NCBI GenBank assembly: GCA_012729055.1
Contig: JAAYDW010000086.1
Coordinates: forward strand, 32,314-96,313
Origin: Deltaproteobacteria bacterium
GTDB lineage: Bacteria; Desulfobacterota; Syntrophia; Syntrophales; Smithellaceae
Direction of reading: 5' to 3'
Length of the DNA: 64,000 nt
Shown one piece after another: positions 41,689 through 51,663 of the stretch. The position numbers were made by a program, and so were the translations under genes. Under the pieces are notes generated by a model. The model was not told the DNA's origin. It saw only the letters and a program-made list of their open reading frames with translations, and did no database searches. Positions within the stretch are counted from its first letter, which is position 1; each line of letters opens with the position of its first letter.

Positions 41689-44540
41689 TCTTCCGGCGCG
41701 TCCAGAATCCTGCGGATCTGAACCAGCAGGTCCTGGGGACGGTAGGGCTTCAGCAGAAACCCCGCGGCCCCTTCAGCCGACAGGTTTTCCGTGTCCTGGC
41801 TTTCGGCATACCCGCTGGTCATCAGCACCTTGACGCGGGGGTTGATTTCCTTAAGATCGTGAAGGCATTTTCTGCCGCCGCCGCCCGGCATGATCAGGTC
41901 CAGAATGACCAGATCGATGTCTGACGGCCGCCGGGTATACCGCTTGAGCGCCTGTTCGCCGCTTTCGGCCGTCACCACCCGGTATCCGAAGCGCGCAAGC
42001 GTGTTTTCCACCGTTTCCAGAATGTTTTTCTCGTCGTCCACCACCAGAATATTTTCCGTGCCGCGGATGTCGGACGTCGGCCGTTCCTCGGCCGCCGGCT
42101 GCCCGGCCTTTATACGGGAAGCCGGAAGGATGATGTGAAACGTGGCGCCCCGGCCGGCTTCGCTTTCACAGGAGATGAAGCCGTTATGGCTCTTGACGAT
42201 GCCGTACACAACCGAGAGCCCCAGTCCCGTGCCCTTGCCCGCCTCCTTGGTCGTGAAAAAGGGTTCGAAAATTTTTTGCATGACGTCCGGCGTCATGCCG
42301 CGCCCCGTGTCGCCGACGGACAGCTGGACGTATTCGCCGGGCGCGACATCGAAGCCGCCGATGCGGGCTTCGTCGTGCAGCGTCAGGTTGTCGGTTTTGA
42401 TCGTGATCACGCCGGTGTCACCCATGGCGTCGCGCGCGTTGATGACCAGATTCATGATGATCTGGCCGATCTGCGTCGCATCCGCGTTTACCGGGAAAAC
42501 ATCCGGGCACAGATCATTTTGGATTTCGATCATCTTGGGGATGGATTTGGCCAGGAGCCCTTGCAGGCTCTTGATTTCCTCATTGAGATTGACGATCCGC
42601 GCCAGCGGTTCGTCCTTCTTGCTGAACCTAAGCAGCTGCCGGACCAGTTCGCGGGCGCGCCCGATGAGCTTGTCGATGCTCGAGAGGTAGGACATATCCG
42701 CGGGGTTGCCGGGTCGGCCGGAGATCATCAGCTGATTGTACCCCATGATCGCCTGGATGATATTGTTGAAATCGTGCGCGATGCCGCCCGTCAGGGTTCC
42801 CACCGCCTCCATCTTGGAGGCCTGGAGGAGCTGTGTTTCCATGCCCCGCAGCCGGGAGATGTCCTTGATCGTCCCCACGATGCCGATGACTGATCCTTCG
42901 GCGTCGCAGTCGGGCGCGGCGGAAAGCGAAATGCTGCGCGGCAGCCCCTGTTCATTGAAAAGCGTGAAGTACTGGTCCCGGACGCGGATGTGGTCCCGGA
43001 GAATGTTGTGCAGCATGTCGTCAAACGCTTTCCGATCCTCGCGGCGCAGAAAGGAAAGAAGGGCTTTCCCGGTCAGTTCCTCCGGCTTGTGCCCGAAGAT
43101 TTCCGCCCAGGCCGGATTGACGTATGTGACTGCGCCGTTGCGGTCCAGTTGGTAAATAACGTCGGGCGAATTGTTGCTGAGGTTGCGGAACCGTTCCTCG
43201 CTTTCCATCACCTGCTTGTGGATCCTGGCGTTGTTGAGACTGACGCCGATCTGCTGGGCGACGCCGACCAGCAGGCTGACGTTGCTTTGCGTGGGCTTTG
43301 TCTTGACGTCGCTGATATCCACCGCGAGGATGCCTTCGGTCTTGCCCTTGAAGACGATCGGCACGCAGATGAAGGATTTGATGCCCAGGTCCTTGATCAG
43401 TTTGTAGCTCCGCTCCGAAAGATTGGCCGCGGACTGATCCATGCTGTCCACGAGAAAAGGCTTCTGGTTGACGAAGGCCTGGTAGAAGTAGCCCCGGGAA
43501 AGAGGATTGGTGAGGTTGAACGAGATGTTGCGCAGCAGCGCTTCTTCGTGCGGCGTATAGCCGTGGCCGGCGCCGTAAACGAGGCGGGTCCGGTCCGCAT
43601 TGGCCAGCATCACCAGGCTGCGGTCGAACAACAGCCGTTTGTGCAGGGCGTCGGTGGCGAAATTCAAGAGCTCCTGCGGATCGAGAATGCTGGCGGCGGC
43701 CTCGCCGATTTCCTGGACCAGCTGTGATTCGTTGTAGCGCCGGTTGATCTGTTCGATGACGTCGTCGGAGGTTTTGCCCTGCTGCCGCAGATGGGCCGCC
43801 ATTTCCCGGTTGCGGCGAAGGGATGCCAGCAGGAGGATTCCCGTGGAGAGAAGCAGCAGCGCGAGCGTTGTTGTCAGCCACTTGTGGACGGGAAGGAGGT
43901 AGAGACACAAAAAGGAGGCGAGGACGGACAGCGCCAGCGCGAAGGATCCGATCCTCTGCCAGAGCAGAGATCCCGGCGATTCCCAGGAGATGATGTAGCG
44001 GCAGTGCCGGTCGCCCCGGTGCATGCATTCGGGATGTTCCACGACGGCGTATTTGCCGGTGAAGATCTGGGAAACGGCCTCGAACATGCCGATGCGGTTG
44101 TCGCACTGGAAGCGTTCTTCCTGTACACCCGGATGGGCGGTGGCAATGAGTTCCATTTTGTTTTCCGAAAGGTCCTTGCTCTTGAGAGTCAGGTGCCGGC
44201 TCAGACGGAGGGCGATTTTTTCGACGGCCCAGTACGCCATCGCCGGCGACAGAAAACCGGCCACCGACTGGCGCAGAATTCCGGTGACGGCGGATTTGGG
44301 GGACCCCATGTAGCGGCCCGCCTGCTTGGCGAAATCGGGATTGGCCGTGACGCGGCTGATGTATTCGTGGAAACGGTTGACCTGCGTTTGTGTGAGCCAG
44401 TGTCCTTTGTCCTCCACTTCGTAATTGGCGATGCCCGCGTATTCCAGCAGTTCCTTGATGTTGAGATCCGGATACTCGTTTTCCAGGTACTCCAGATAGG
44501 TTTTGATGATCATGCTGTTGTACAGGGGAATATCTTTCAT
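41685..44540 (-). CDS. Hybrid sensor histidine kinase: N-terminal V4R-like(?) sensor, 2 TM, GAF, PAS, HisKA/HATPase, REC
   Basis: CMHRGDRHCRYIISWE motif before TM pair; GAF; PAS; GGIAHDFNNIIQAIMGYNQL; GKGTGLGLSVVYGIVKSH; C-terminal VVDDEKNILE...LVILDLIMPGGGG. Confidence 0.88.
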   Translation of the reverse strand: MKDIPLYNSMIIKTYLEYLENEYPDLNIKELLEYAGIANYEVEDKGHWLTQTQVNRFHEYISRVTANPDFAKQAGRYMGSPKSAVTGILRQSVAGFLSPAMAYWAVEKIALRLSRHLTLKSKDLSENKMELIATAHPGVQEERFQCDNRIGMFEAVSQIFTGKYAVVEHPECMHRGDRHCRYIISWESPGSLLWQRIGSFALALSVLASFLCLYLLPVHKWLTTTLALLLLSTGILLLASLRRNREMAAHLRQQGKTSDDVIEQINRRYNESQLVQEIGEAAASILDPQELLNFATDALHKRLLFDRSLVMLANADRTRLVYGAGHGYTPHEEALLRNISFNLTNPLSRGYFYQAFVNQKPFLVDSMDQSAANLSERSYKLIKDLGIKSFICVPIVFKGKTEGILAVDISDVKTKPTQSNVSLLVGVAQQIGVSLNNARIHKQVMESEERFRNLSNNSPDVIYQLDRNGAVTYVNPAWAEIFGHKPEELTGKALLSFLRREDRKAFDDMLHNILRDHIRVRDQYFTLFNEQGLPRSISLSAAPDCDAEGSVIGIVGTIKDISRLRGMETQLLQASKMEAVGTLTGGIAHDFNNIIQAIMGYNQLMISGRPGNPADMSYLSSIDKLIGRARELVRQLLRFSKKDEPLARIVNLNEEIKSLQGLLAKSIPKMIEIQNDLCPDVFPVNADATQIGQIIMNLVINARDAMGDTGVITIKTDNLTLHDEARIGGFDVAPGEYVQLSVGDTGRGMTPDVMQKIFEPFFTTKEAGKGTGLGLSVVYGIVKSHNGFISCESEAGRGATFHIILPASRIKAGQPAAEERPTSDIRGTENILVVDDEKNILETVENTLARFGYRVVTAESGEQALKRYTRRPSDIDLVILDLIMPGGGGRKCLHDLKEINPRVKVLMTSGYAESQDTENLSAEGAAGFLLKPYRPQDLLVQIRRILDAPED

Positions 44541-46612
44541 GAGCGGGCCGCGCTTTCGTAACGGATGCGGAATTTGAGCCGCATGTATTCCATGTAGTCG
44601 TCCGCGTAGGGATTGGTTTTCATGATCCAGAGCTGATAGCGTTTGTCCGCGCGGACGCCCCGGTCGGCCGGATAGCGTTCAGGATACACCAGGATCGGAA
44701 TGTGATCGGTGGTATAGACGATTCCCAGTCTGACGAGCGCCGCGGCAAGGGTTTCCCAGGCCAGGGCCTGTTCGTCCAGGATGAAGACCGTGATGCCGTT
44801 AAGCAGATCGGAGAGGTTGAGGCCGAGATCGGACCGGTTGACGATGAAAAAGGCGATCGGCCGGTCCGCACGGCACAGGCAGTAGGTCCGGCATTCTCTC
44901 TGGAAGCCGGCGCGCCGGAAGCTGTTCACGAGCGGGCCGCTATGCTGCTGCAGATCGAAGGCTTCCGTCAAGAGCCCGCCGGAATGCGCGGCATAATAGG
45001 CGTCGAGCGCATGAAAATCACCGGCCAGGCATTCGCGGATGACCCAGCCGTCGGGCAGAGCGCCGCTTGCAGAAAACCGGTCGAAATGCAGATAGGAAAA
45101 CAAGTCCAGGGAGCTTCCCCGGGGATTGTTCAGGGACCGTGCGAAGCCGCCGAAGATTTTATCGACGATCTGGTTGTCCGGGCGGTAGTACGTCATGACG
45201 TAATTGATGCCGGCGGAGCGGAACCGGTAGCAGCCGCTCAGGTAATGAATAATCTGCCTCAGGATCAGGAGACCGGGAATGCGGCTCACGAGCGGCTTGG
45301 CGGAGAAGTGGTGGATCACCCAGGACGACGGATAGGCGTGCACCATGGCGATGTGTCCGTAGATCGTTCCATTTTTTTCGTAGGTGAAATGCCTCGCGAT
45401 GTCGGGATTGTCCTGGTACAGCCGGCGATAGGTTTCCTTGAAGGAATGACGGTGCGGAAAGAGATGATGGTATTTCTCGCCGTAGATGAATCCCGTGTCG
45501 AAAAAAAATTCCCACAGCGCCTCCATGTCCACCGTTGTGGAAACGCGGGCATGAGCGTCGAGGTAGGCGCCGACCAGATGATTGAGCCGGCTGTACGAGA
45601 GAATGTCCATGTCCGTGATGGCGAGTCCCGTCTGCACGACGCGGTTCGCCGCGTCCTCCCGGCGGTACACCACCTGCGCCTGGCAGTTCATCCGGACGAT
45701 TCCCGCGTAGGAAATAACGAGTTCGGGAATCAGCATGCCCGGCATCAGAATCTCTTCGGCCGGGTTGTCCCGGATCGAAAAGCCGGAGGTGGACACGTCG
45801 AAGATGTCCCGTTCCACGCGTCCGGAAAAAAACGGATGCTGAAAACTGACGGTAAAAGACGGGGTAATCTGTCTGCGGGGGTTGCGGTTTTTCTTTTGCG
45901 GAAACAGACGGATCTCCTCGTCCGTCGGAGCGTACACGAGACGGCCGTCCGGCGTGTTGAGGCCGTTGCGGACAAGCCGGCAGGCTCCGGAAAAAAGTTT
46001 CACGTCGCCGGAATAAAGATCGATCCGGGCCGCGGGCGGCGGTTGAAAGTTTTCGTCGTGCTGCGGCCCGGACAGGCGCAGGCTGAAGGCCCGGGGAGAA
46101 AAATCGACGAGTGTCGCGCCGACGGTTTGATCCGCCGCGACAATCTCGCAGCGGACGCCCTGCGAAGCGCGCCGTCGGACCGAACGGTCGGCATGAACCG
46201 CGCTTTCCTCGGGTAGCTTGAGGCGCAGCGTCCGCCCCGCAAAGCTGTCCGGCTGAACGGGCGTCCAGATGACCTCCCGGCCGTCTTCGATCATGACGGC
46301 CCGCGGGTCATAATCAGCCAGCTCCCGTTCGGCGTCTTCCAGGGCGGGCAGGCAGATCAACACGTCTTTTGCGCAGGGCTGCGGATAGGCCCGGATGGCG
46401 ATGATCCGGCCGCTGGATCTGTGCTGGAAAAGAACGGATACGGTATCGCCTGAAAAGTTGAGATGGTTGATCCTGTTGACGAGTTTGGACCGGGGAATTT
46501 TTTTTTCGCCGCCGGCGCAGAAAAGGTCGCCGTGTTGAAAAGGCCACGGGGGGCACAAAACGAAAGGATCGGGAAATTCGCCCTGTGATGTTTCCTGAAA
46601 GCTCTGGGTCAT
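44537..46612 (-). CDS. PilZ-like domain(s) fused to acyltransferase (GNAT-like) region
   Basis: Candidate c-di-GMP motif RNPRR...DVSTSGF (RxxxR + DxSxxG); C-terminal half LVGAYLDAHARVSTTVDMEALWEFFFDTGFIYGEKYHHLFPH...GHIAMVHAYPSSWVIHHFSAKPL suggests acyltransferase fold; ATGA overlap with the kinase. Confidence 0.6.
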   Translation of the reverse strand: MTQSFQETSQGEFPDPFVLCPPWPFQHGDLFCAGGEKKIPRSKLVNRINHLNFSGDTVSVLFQHRSSGRIIAIRAYPQPCAKDVLICLPALEDAERELADYDPRAVMIEDGREVIWTPVQPDSFAGRTLRLKLPEESAVHADRSVRRRASQGVRCEIVAADQTVGATLVDFSPRAFSLRLSGPQHDENFQPPPAARIDLYSGDVKLFSGACRLVRNGLNTPDGRLVYAPTDEEIRLFPQKKNRNPRRQITPSFTVSFQHPFFSGRVERDIFDVSTSGFSIRDNPAEEILMPGMLIPELVISYAGIVRMNCQAQVVYRREDAANRVVQTGLAITDMDILSYSRLNHLVGAYLDAHARVSTTVDMEALWEFFFDTGFIYGEKYHHLFPHRHSFKETYRRLYQDNPDIARHFTYEKNGTIYGHIAMVHAYPSSWVIHHFSAKPLVSRIPGLLILRQIIHYLSGCYRFRSAGINYVMTYYRPDNQIVDKIFGGFARSLNNPRGSSLDLFSYLHFDRFSASGALPDGWVIRECLAGDFHALDAYYAAHSGGLLTEAFDLQQHSGPLVNSFRRAGFQRECRTYCLCRADRPIAFFIVNRSDLGLNLSDLLNGITVFILDEQALAWETLAAALVRLGIVYTTDHIPILVYPERYPADRGVRADKRYQLWIMKTNPYADDYMEYMRLKFRIRYESAARS

Positions 46613-46833
46613 ATCGCATCCTCGCCTTATCTTATTCCGTTAATGATAATGCGGTTGATTTGCTTTGACCTGCATTAACGTGGCTCTTATAACTGAGCCG
46701 CGTCGGGCTTGTCAAATGCAAAATGCCCGCATGAACGCGAGAAGGCGTCCGGCAAGTTTTTTTTCCAGCGCCGCCCGCCGCAAATTGCGCTTGTGGTTTC
46801 CTTGTGATTTTGTCAAAATGGAACCGGTAGCGC

Positions 46834-47604
46834 ATGAAAAAAAATTTCAAGGAGCAACAAGCCATGTCCGCTCGAACAAAAACGCTGCTTGCAGCGGCGA
46901 TGTGCCTGTCGGTTCTCGTCGCCGGCTGCCTGCGGTATGAAAGACAGGTTGTGCCTTTTCAGACGCCTCAGTCCAGCCCCAACGCGGTTTACATGGACGG
47001 CGCGGTGATCGCCGCCCGAAGTTTCATCGACGCGGGCCAGGCCAAGGCCGCCTTCGGTTTTGATATCCGGGCGGCGGGCATCCTGCCCGTGCAGGTGGTT
47101 TTCGACAACAAGAGCTCCCATCCCCTGATGATCGTCGCGGAGCAGACATTTCTGGTCGACGAGGAAAGCAATGTTTGGCCGATCCTCGACCAGAACCTGG
47201 CCTACGACCGTCTGGCGACTTCGACGGAGTGGAGCAGGGTCGCTCCGGAAGCCGCGAAGCGGGGATTGCTTTTCGGCGCCGCAGGCGCCGTCATCGGCGC
47301 GGCCATCGGCATCGTGACGGGAACCAACGTGGCGGCGGCGGCCGGCAAGGGCGCGGCCGTGGGGGCGGCGGCGGGCGTGGTTTCCGGCGGCGCCCAGGCG
47401 GCGCTCGATCCGTCTGATGTACAGGCCAAAATCCGGGAAGACCTGACAACGCGGACCCTGCAGTACCGGCCGGTGCGGCCCGGCGAACTGGCGCACGGAT
47501 TTATTTTTTATCCCGGAGAAGCCAAAACAACCAGGGTGCTGCGTCTGCAAGTCAAGGAGACGGACACGGGGAAAATATCCACCTTTAACATGAAGCTCCC
47601 ATAA
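46834..47604 (+). CDS. Lipoprotein with glycine-zipper-like segment
   Basis: Lipobox LVAGCLRY; AAGAVIGAAIGIVTGTNVAAAAGKGAAVGAAAGVVSGGAQAAL. Confidence 0.7.
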   Translation: MKKNFKEQQAMSARTKTLLAAAMCLSVLVAGCLRYERQVVPFQTPQSSPNAVYMDGAVIAARSFIDAGQAKAAFGFDIRAAGILPVQVVFDNKSSHPLMIVAEQTFLVDEESNVWPILDQNLAYDRLATSTEWSRVAPEAAKRGLLFGAAGAVIGAAIGIVTGTNVAAAAGKGAAVGAAAGVVSGGAQAALDPSDVQAKIREDLTTRTLQYRPVRPGELAHGFIFYPGEAKTTRVLRLQVKETDTGKISTFNMKLP

Positions 47605-47684
47605 CACGACTAAACGGAAAAAGGGCGCAGCTCTCATGTAATCCGTTCCCGGGCGCCACAGGGGGCGTGGGGAGACTCAAGATG

Positions 47685-47701
47685 GGCCGGCTCCGCCGGC
47701 C
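47685..47701 (+). other. GC hairpin GGCCGGC-TCC-GCCGGCC in the leader of the Na/Pi cotransporter gene
   Basis: Direct reading. Confidence 0.6.
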
Positions 47702-47753
47702 GCGGTGAGCGCATATCTTTTGCGTTTCAGACAACTATTTACCGGAGCCGGAA

Positions 47754-49346
47754 ATGAAGGAGCTTCTCATCGCGATAAGCGGCGTCATCCTTTTTCTCGT
47801 CGGCATGATCCGATTATCCTCGTCCGTGCGCCGGATGGTGGATGCCCGCATCAAGGAGCTGGTCCGGTATGCCGTGGACCGGCCGCTATACGGCCTTGTG
47901 ACCGGCGTGGTGTCCGCCGTCTTTTTTCAAAGCTCGTCGGCTTCGACCGCGCTTACCATCGGCCTGGTCAGCGCCGGGCTCATCAGCTTTTACAGCTCGC
48001 TGGCCATTGTTTTGGGCGCCGACATCGGCACCACCCTGACGGTGCAGTTCGTCATCTGGCGGTTTACGGAATTTTCCCCCGTTTTCATCACCGCGGGCGG
48101 TCTTTTATGGCTCGCCTGCCGGGGACGCTGGAAAGACGCGGGAGAGATGATCTTCTATTTCGGCCTCATCTTTTTCGGTCTGGAGATCATCAGCCAGGCC
48201 GCGGCGCCGCTTAAAGAGTCGCCCCGGTTTCTGCATTACTTCACGCAGGCGAAAAATCCGCTGATCGGCCTGGGTGTCGGCATTGCGGCGACGGCCCTGG
48301 TCCAGGCGTCCGCGATTCCCATTGCGATTCTGGCCGTCCTGGCGCAGCAGGATCTGGTCCGTCTCGAAAATGCCGTGCCGGTCGTGCTGGGGGCCAATAT
48401 CGGCACAACGGTCACGGCGCTTCTGGCCGGGATGGTGGCCAACATCAACGGCAGAAAAACCGCCGTCTCCCATTTGATTTTCAAATGCGCCGGCGTTTTG
48501 CTTTGCCTGGCGGGACTGCCTTTGTTTATTGATCTGCTCCGGCAGCTGTCCGGCAGCGTTCCCCAGCAGATCGCGCTTTCGCACTTTCTGCTCAATCTTC
48601 TGATCGTCGCCGTCTTTATTTTCTTTCTCCGGCCCTTTGCGACGCTCGTGGATAAAATGCTGCCCGGGAAAGACGAAGTCCTGCCGCTCTGGCCCGAATA
48701 TCTGAAGCGGCGGGACCTGGCCGATCCGGCGGCGGCGCTGCATCATGTGTTCAAGGAACTGCGCCGGCAGATGAAGCTGGCGCAGGTCATGTTTGCGCGA
48801 ACGCTCCGGATTCTGTCCGTCTATGACGAAGCAACGCGCCGGGGCATTGTTTACGTGGAGATGGCGGTCAACAACCTGCGCGCTCAGATTGTCCGGTTTC
48901 TCTGGCAGATCTCGGGACGCGAGCTTTCCGCCGATCTGTCCCGCCGGGTCTTTGCCTACACGGCCATGGCCGGGGACATCCAGAGCATCGGCAATCACGT
49001 TCAGGCGATCAGCGCCCTGGCCGAAGAACGCTCGCGGCGCAAGATTCGATTCAGCGCGTGCGGCGAGCAGGACATGGAGGAGGTGCTGACGCTGGTGGAA
49101 CGGAATCTGACGGAGGCGGCGACGCTCCTGGAACGCTTCAACGTTGCGACGGTCCAGGAGGTGATCCGCCGGGAGGAGGAAATCGACGTCCGGGTCAAGG
49201 AGATTCTCGATCGTCATCTGAAGCGGTTTCACCAGCGCGAGTGCAGCCCCGAGGCGGGTCCCATCTTTGTGGAAATGCTGGGCCATCTCGAGCGCATCTC
49301 CGATCTGTGCGACAACATCGCCGAGTATGTCTGGGAGGTGCAGTAG
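47754..49346 (+). CDS. Na/Pi cotransporter family protein with PhoU-like C-terminus
   Basis: FFQSSSASTALTIGLVSAGLISF, LGADIGTTLTVQF, ALVQASAIPIAILAVL, VLGANIGTTVTALLAG. Confidence 0.92.
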   Translation: MKELLIAISGVILFLVGMIRLSSSVRRMVDARIKELVRYAVDRPLYGLVTGVVSAVFFQSSSASTALTIGLVSAGLISFYSSLAIVLGADIGTTLTVQFVIWRFTEFSPVFITAGGLLWLACRGRWKDAGEMIFYFGLIFFGLEIISQAAAPLKESPRFLHYFTQAKNPLIGLGVGIAATALVQASAIPIAILAVLAQQDLVRLENAVPVVLGANIGTTVTALLAGMVANINGRKTAVSHLIFKCAGVLLCLAGLPLFIDLLRQLSGSVPQQIALSHFLLNLLIVAVFIFFLRPFATLVDKMLPGKDEVLPLWPEYLKRRDLADPAAALHHVFKELRRQMKLAQVMFARTLRILSVYDEATRRGIVYVEMAVNNLRAQIVRFLWQISGRELSADLSRRVFAYTAMAGDIQSIGNHVQAISALAEERSRRKIRFSACGEQDMEEVLTLVERNLTEAATLLERFNVATVQEVIRREEEIDVRVKEILDRHLKRFHQRECSPEAGPIFVEMLGHLERISDLCDNIAEYVWEVQ

Positions 49347-49433
49347 CGGTTTGGCTTTGCCCGCAGGAAAAACGTATTGCCTGAATCGGCAATATCTTCT
49401 ATAATGTCCGCGAAATGTCACGAGGGGGTAAGC

Positions 49434-49952
49434 ATGGATAAAAGAATGAACGCGTTGGCTTTTGCTCTGGAAAATGAAGAAAAAGAGCGCGAATTTTATT
49501 TGGCCCATGCCCGGAAAACGAGAAACATGGCGGGCAAAAACATGTTCAAGCAGATTGCCGATGAGGAAAAAGAGCACTACGAGATGCTCAAAAAACTTCA
49601 CGAAAAATGGGTTCTACAGAAAAAATGGCCGGCCACCGTTCCCCTGAAAGTAGCGAAATCAGCCTCCGGGGCCATTTTGAAGTCCATGTCCGGCAAAAAA
49701 TCGGCCAAGATCACGGGCACGGAAGAAGAGCTCAAGGCTGTCCGCACGGCCATTGACTTCGAGGCGCGCGGTGTCGCCTTGTACACCAAACTGGAAAAGC
49801 AAAGCGTCGACCCGAAGGAGAAGGCGTTTTTCAACATGCTGGCCTCGGTGGAGCGCGAACACCTGCTGTCACTCAAGGACACGGAAGAGTTCCTGTCCGA
49901 CCCGGCCACCTGGTACCAGCGCACGGAAAAATCAGGCCTCGACGGGGCGTAA
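49434..49952 (+). CDS. Rubrerythrin/ferritin-like family protein
   Basis: ALAFALENEEKEREFYLAHARKT...KQIADEEKEHYEMLKKLHE...AIDFEARGVALYTKLEKQ...ASVEREHLLSLKDTEE - two ExxxE/EExxH halves. Confidence 0.85.
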   Translation: MDKRMNALAFALENEEKEREFYLAHARKTRNMAGKNMFKQIADEEKEHYEMLKKLHEKWVLQKKWPATVPLKVAKSASGAILKSMSGKKSAKITGTEEELKAVRTAIDFEARGVALYTKLEKQSVDPKEKAFFNMLASVEREHLLSLKDTEEFLSDPATWYQRTEKSGLDGA

Positions 49953-50016
49953 AGGCCCGGGCGGTTCTCGATTCACAAGAAACAACGTCTTTCCGATGAC
50001 GTCGGAATCACACCCC

Positions 50017-51663
50017 TCATTTCAGCGCGGCCAGGTGGTTTCGAAGATTGGTCTTTATGCGGTTGAGGCCGACCTTTTTCCGCAACCGGTAGCGGTGGAC
50101 GTCGATGGCGCTTTTGGACAAGTGCAGAATTTGAGCGATCTCTTTGCTGGTTTTCCCTTCCTTGATAAAATTGGCAATTTGAATTTCCTTCGGGGTCAGA
50201 CTGGCGTACTGTGCGGAAAGCTTGTTGGCAAAGGGGGAGACAATTTCCCGGAGATTCGCTTCGATCAGTTCGACAAGGCCCAGGTATCGCGGATCGGGGA
50301 AACAAAGTTTCATCTGTTCTATATGAGGGAGGACCAGTTCTTTCACGTTGGAGAAAATCCGGTTCTCTATTTCCTCCAGATCTTCCGATCTCTTGTTCAA
50401 GAGGACGGTCAGCGCGGTGTTCATATCTTCCAGTTTTTTGGACTTCCTGCTCAATTCCTGCTCGGCATCCCGGATTTCGGTAATGTCCGTAAACGAAGAA
50501 AAGCTCTTGCGGGTGCCCGGAATCATATCCACCGTGCAATAGATGTTGCGGATTCTGCCCCGGTTGTCACGCATCCGGTACTCGTAATTTCTTGGTACCC
50601 GCTCCGGGCTTTTTCTGCGCAGGCGGTGGTAGTTTTTTAATCGTTCCAAATCCTCTTTGCCGGCCACCAGCTCCGTCCATTTCTTTTTGCCTTCCCAGTC
50701 CTCTTTTTTAAACCCGGTCAGTTTCTCAAATTCGGAATTGATGAGAGAGATGGTCATGTCGTCTTCAATGATGATGGTGGCGTTGCCTGTCGTCTCGAAC
50801 AGGGTCCGATAAAAGCGTTCCGATTCCTTGAGCCTTCTTTCCGCAGCCTTGAGCTCCGTCAGGTCGATATCGGAGCAGACACTTTTATCCGTGCCGGGAA
50901 TCAAGTCCACCGTGATCAGAATGTCGCGCAGTTTTTTCTCGCTGTCCACGAGTTTGAATTCGTAGTTTTTGGGAACGGCATCCGGGTTGATTCTTCTCAA
51001 CTGGTGGTATTTCTGCATCTTGGGGATGTCTTCCACAGCCACCATCTCCATCCATTTCTTTTTGCCTTCCCACTCGGATTTCTTATACCCGGTCATTTTC
51101 TCGAACTCAGCATTGACCAGAGAAACCGTCATGTCGTTTTCCAGAATCATCGTGGCGGTTCCCGTGGTTTCAAACAGCGTCCGATAAAAATTTTCCGATT
51201 CTTTTAATTTTTCTTCGGTCAGTTTGCGCGCCGTGATATCCATGGCGTTACCGAGAATGGCGGGCTTTCCCCGGTAAGTGGTCGAGGTGACCGTTTCGAT
51301 CACCCACCGGACATCGCCCGTTTTCGCAATGATGCGAAACGAATACGGGCGGTCCAGCCGGCCGGCCAGCATGTCTATGGCATCATTCCTGGCTTTTTTG
51401 CGATCCTCCGGATGAATGATGACGGCGGATTTCATGCCGACCAATTCCGGAATACCATAGCCCATGTATGACGCGGCAATCGGGCTGACCAATTGGTAAA
51501 TGCCGTCCTGGATCAGGTACATGCCGGCCAGCGAGTGGTTCCAGATGGTTTGATAGAGCTGTCCCTCTTCCAGCAGCGCTTCACAGCGCTTCATCTCGTT
51601 CAGCAACTGCTCTTGCAGCGTGTTGATCCGTTGTATCAACGGGCGGTGGTCGTCAGCGTTCAT
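50017..51663 (-). CDS. Multi-PAS LuxR-family transcriptional regulator
   Basis: Three PAS segments; C-terminal HTH LTPKEIQIANFIKEGKTSKEIAQILHLSKSAIDVHRYRLRKKVGL. Confidence 0.9.
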   Translation of the reverse strand: MNADDHRPLIQRINTLQEQLLNEMKRCEALLEEGQLYQTIWNHSLAGMYLIQDGIYQLVSPIAASYMGYGIPELVGMKSAVIIHPEDRKKARNDAIDMLAGRLDRPYSFRIIAKTGDVRWVIETVTSTTYRGKPAILGNAMDITARKLTEEKLKESENFYRTLFETTGTATMILENDMTVSLVNAEFEKMTGYKKSEWEGKKKWMEMVAVEDIPKMQKYHQLRRINPDAVPKNYEFKLVDSEKKLRDILITVDLIPGTDKSVCSDIDLTELKAAERRLKESERFYRTLFETTGNATIIIEDDMTISLINSEFEKLTGFKKEDWEGKKKWTELVAGKEDLERLKNYHRLRRKSPERVPRNYEYRMRDNRGRIRNIYCTVDMIPGTRKSFSSFTDITEIRDAEQELSRKSKKLEDMNTALTVLLNKRSEDLEEIENRIFSNVKELVLPHIEQMKLCFPDPRYLGLVELIEANLREIVSPFANKLSAQYASLTPKEIQIANFIKEGKTSKEIAQILHLSKSAIDVHRYRLRKKVGLNRIKTNLRNHLAALK

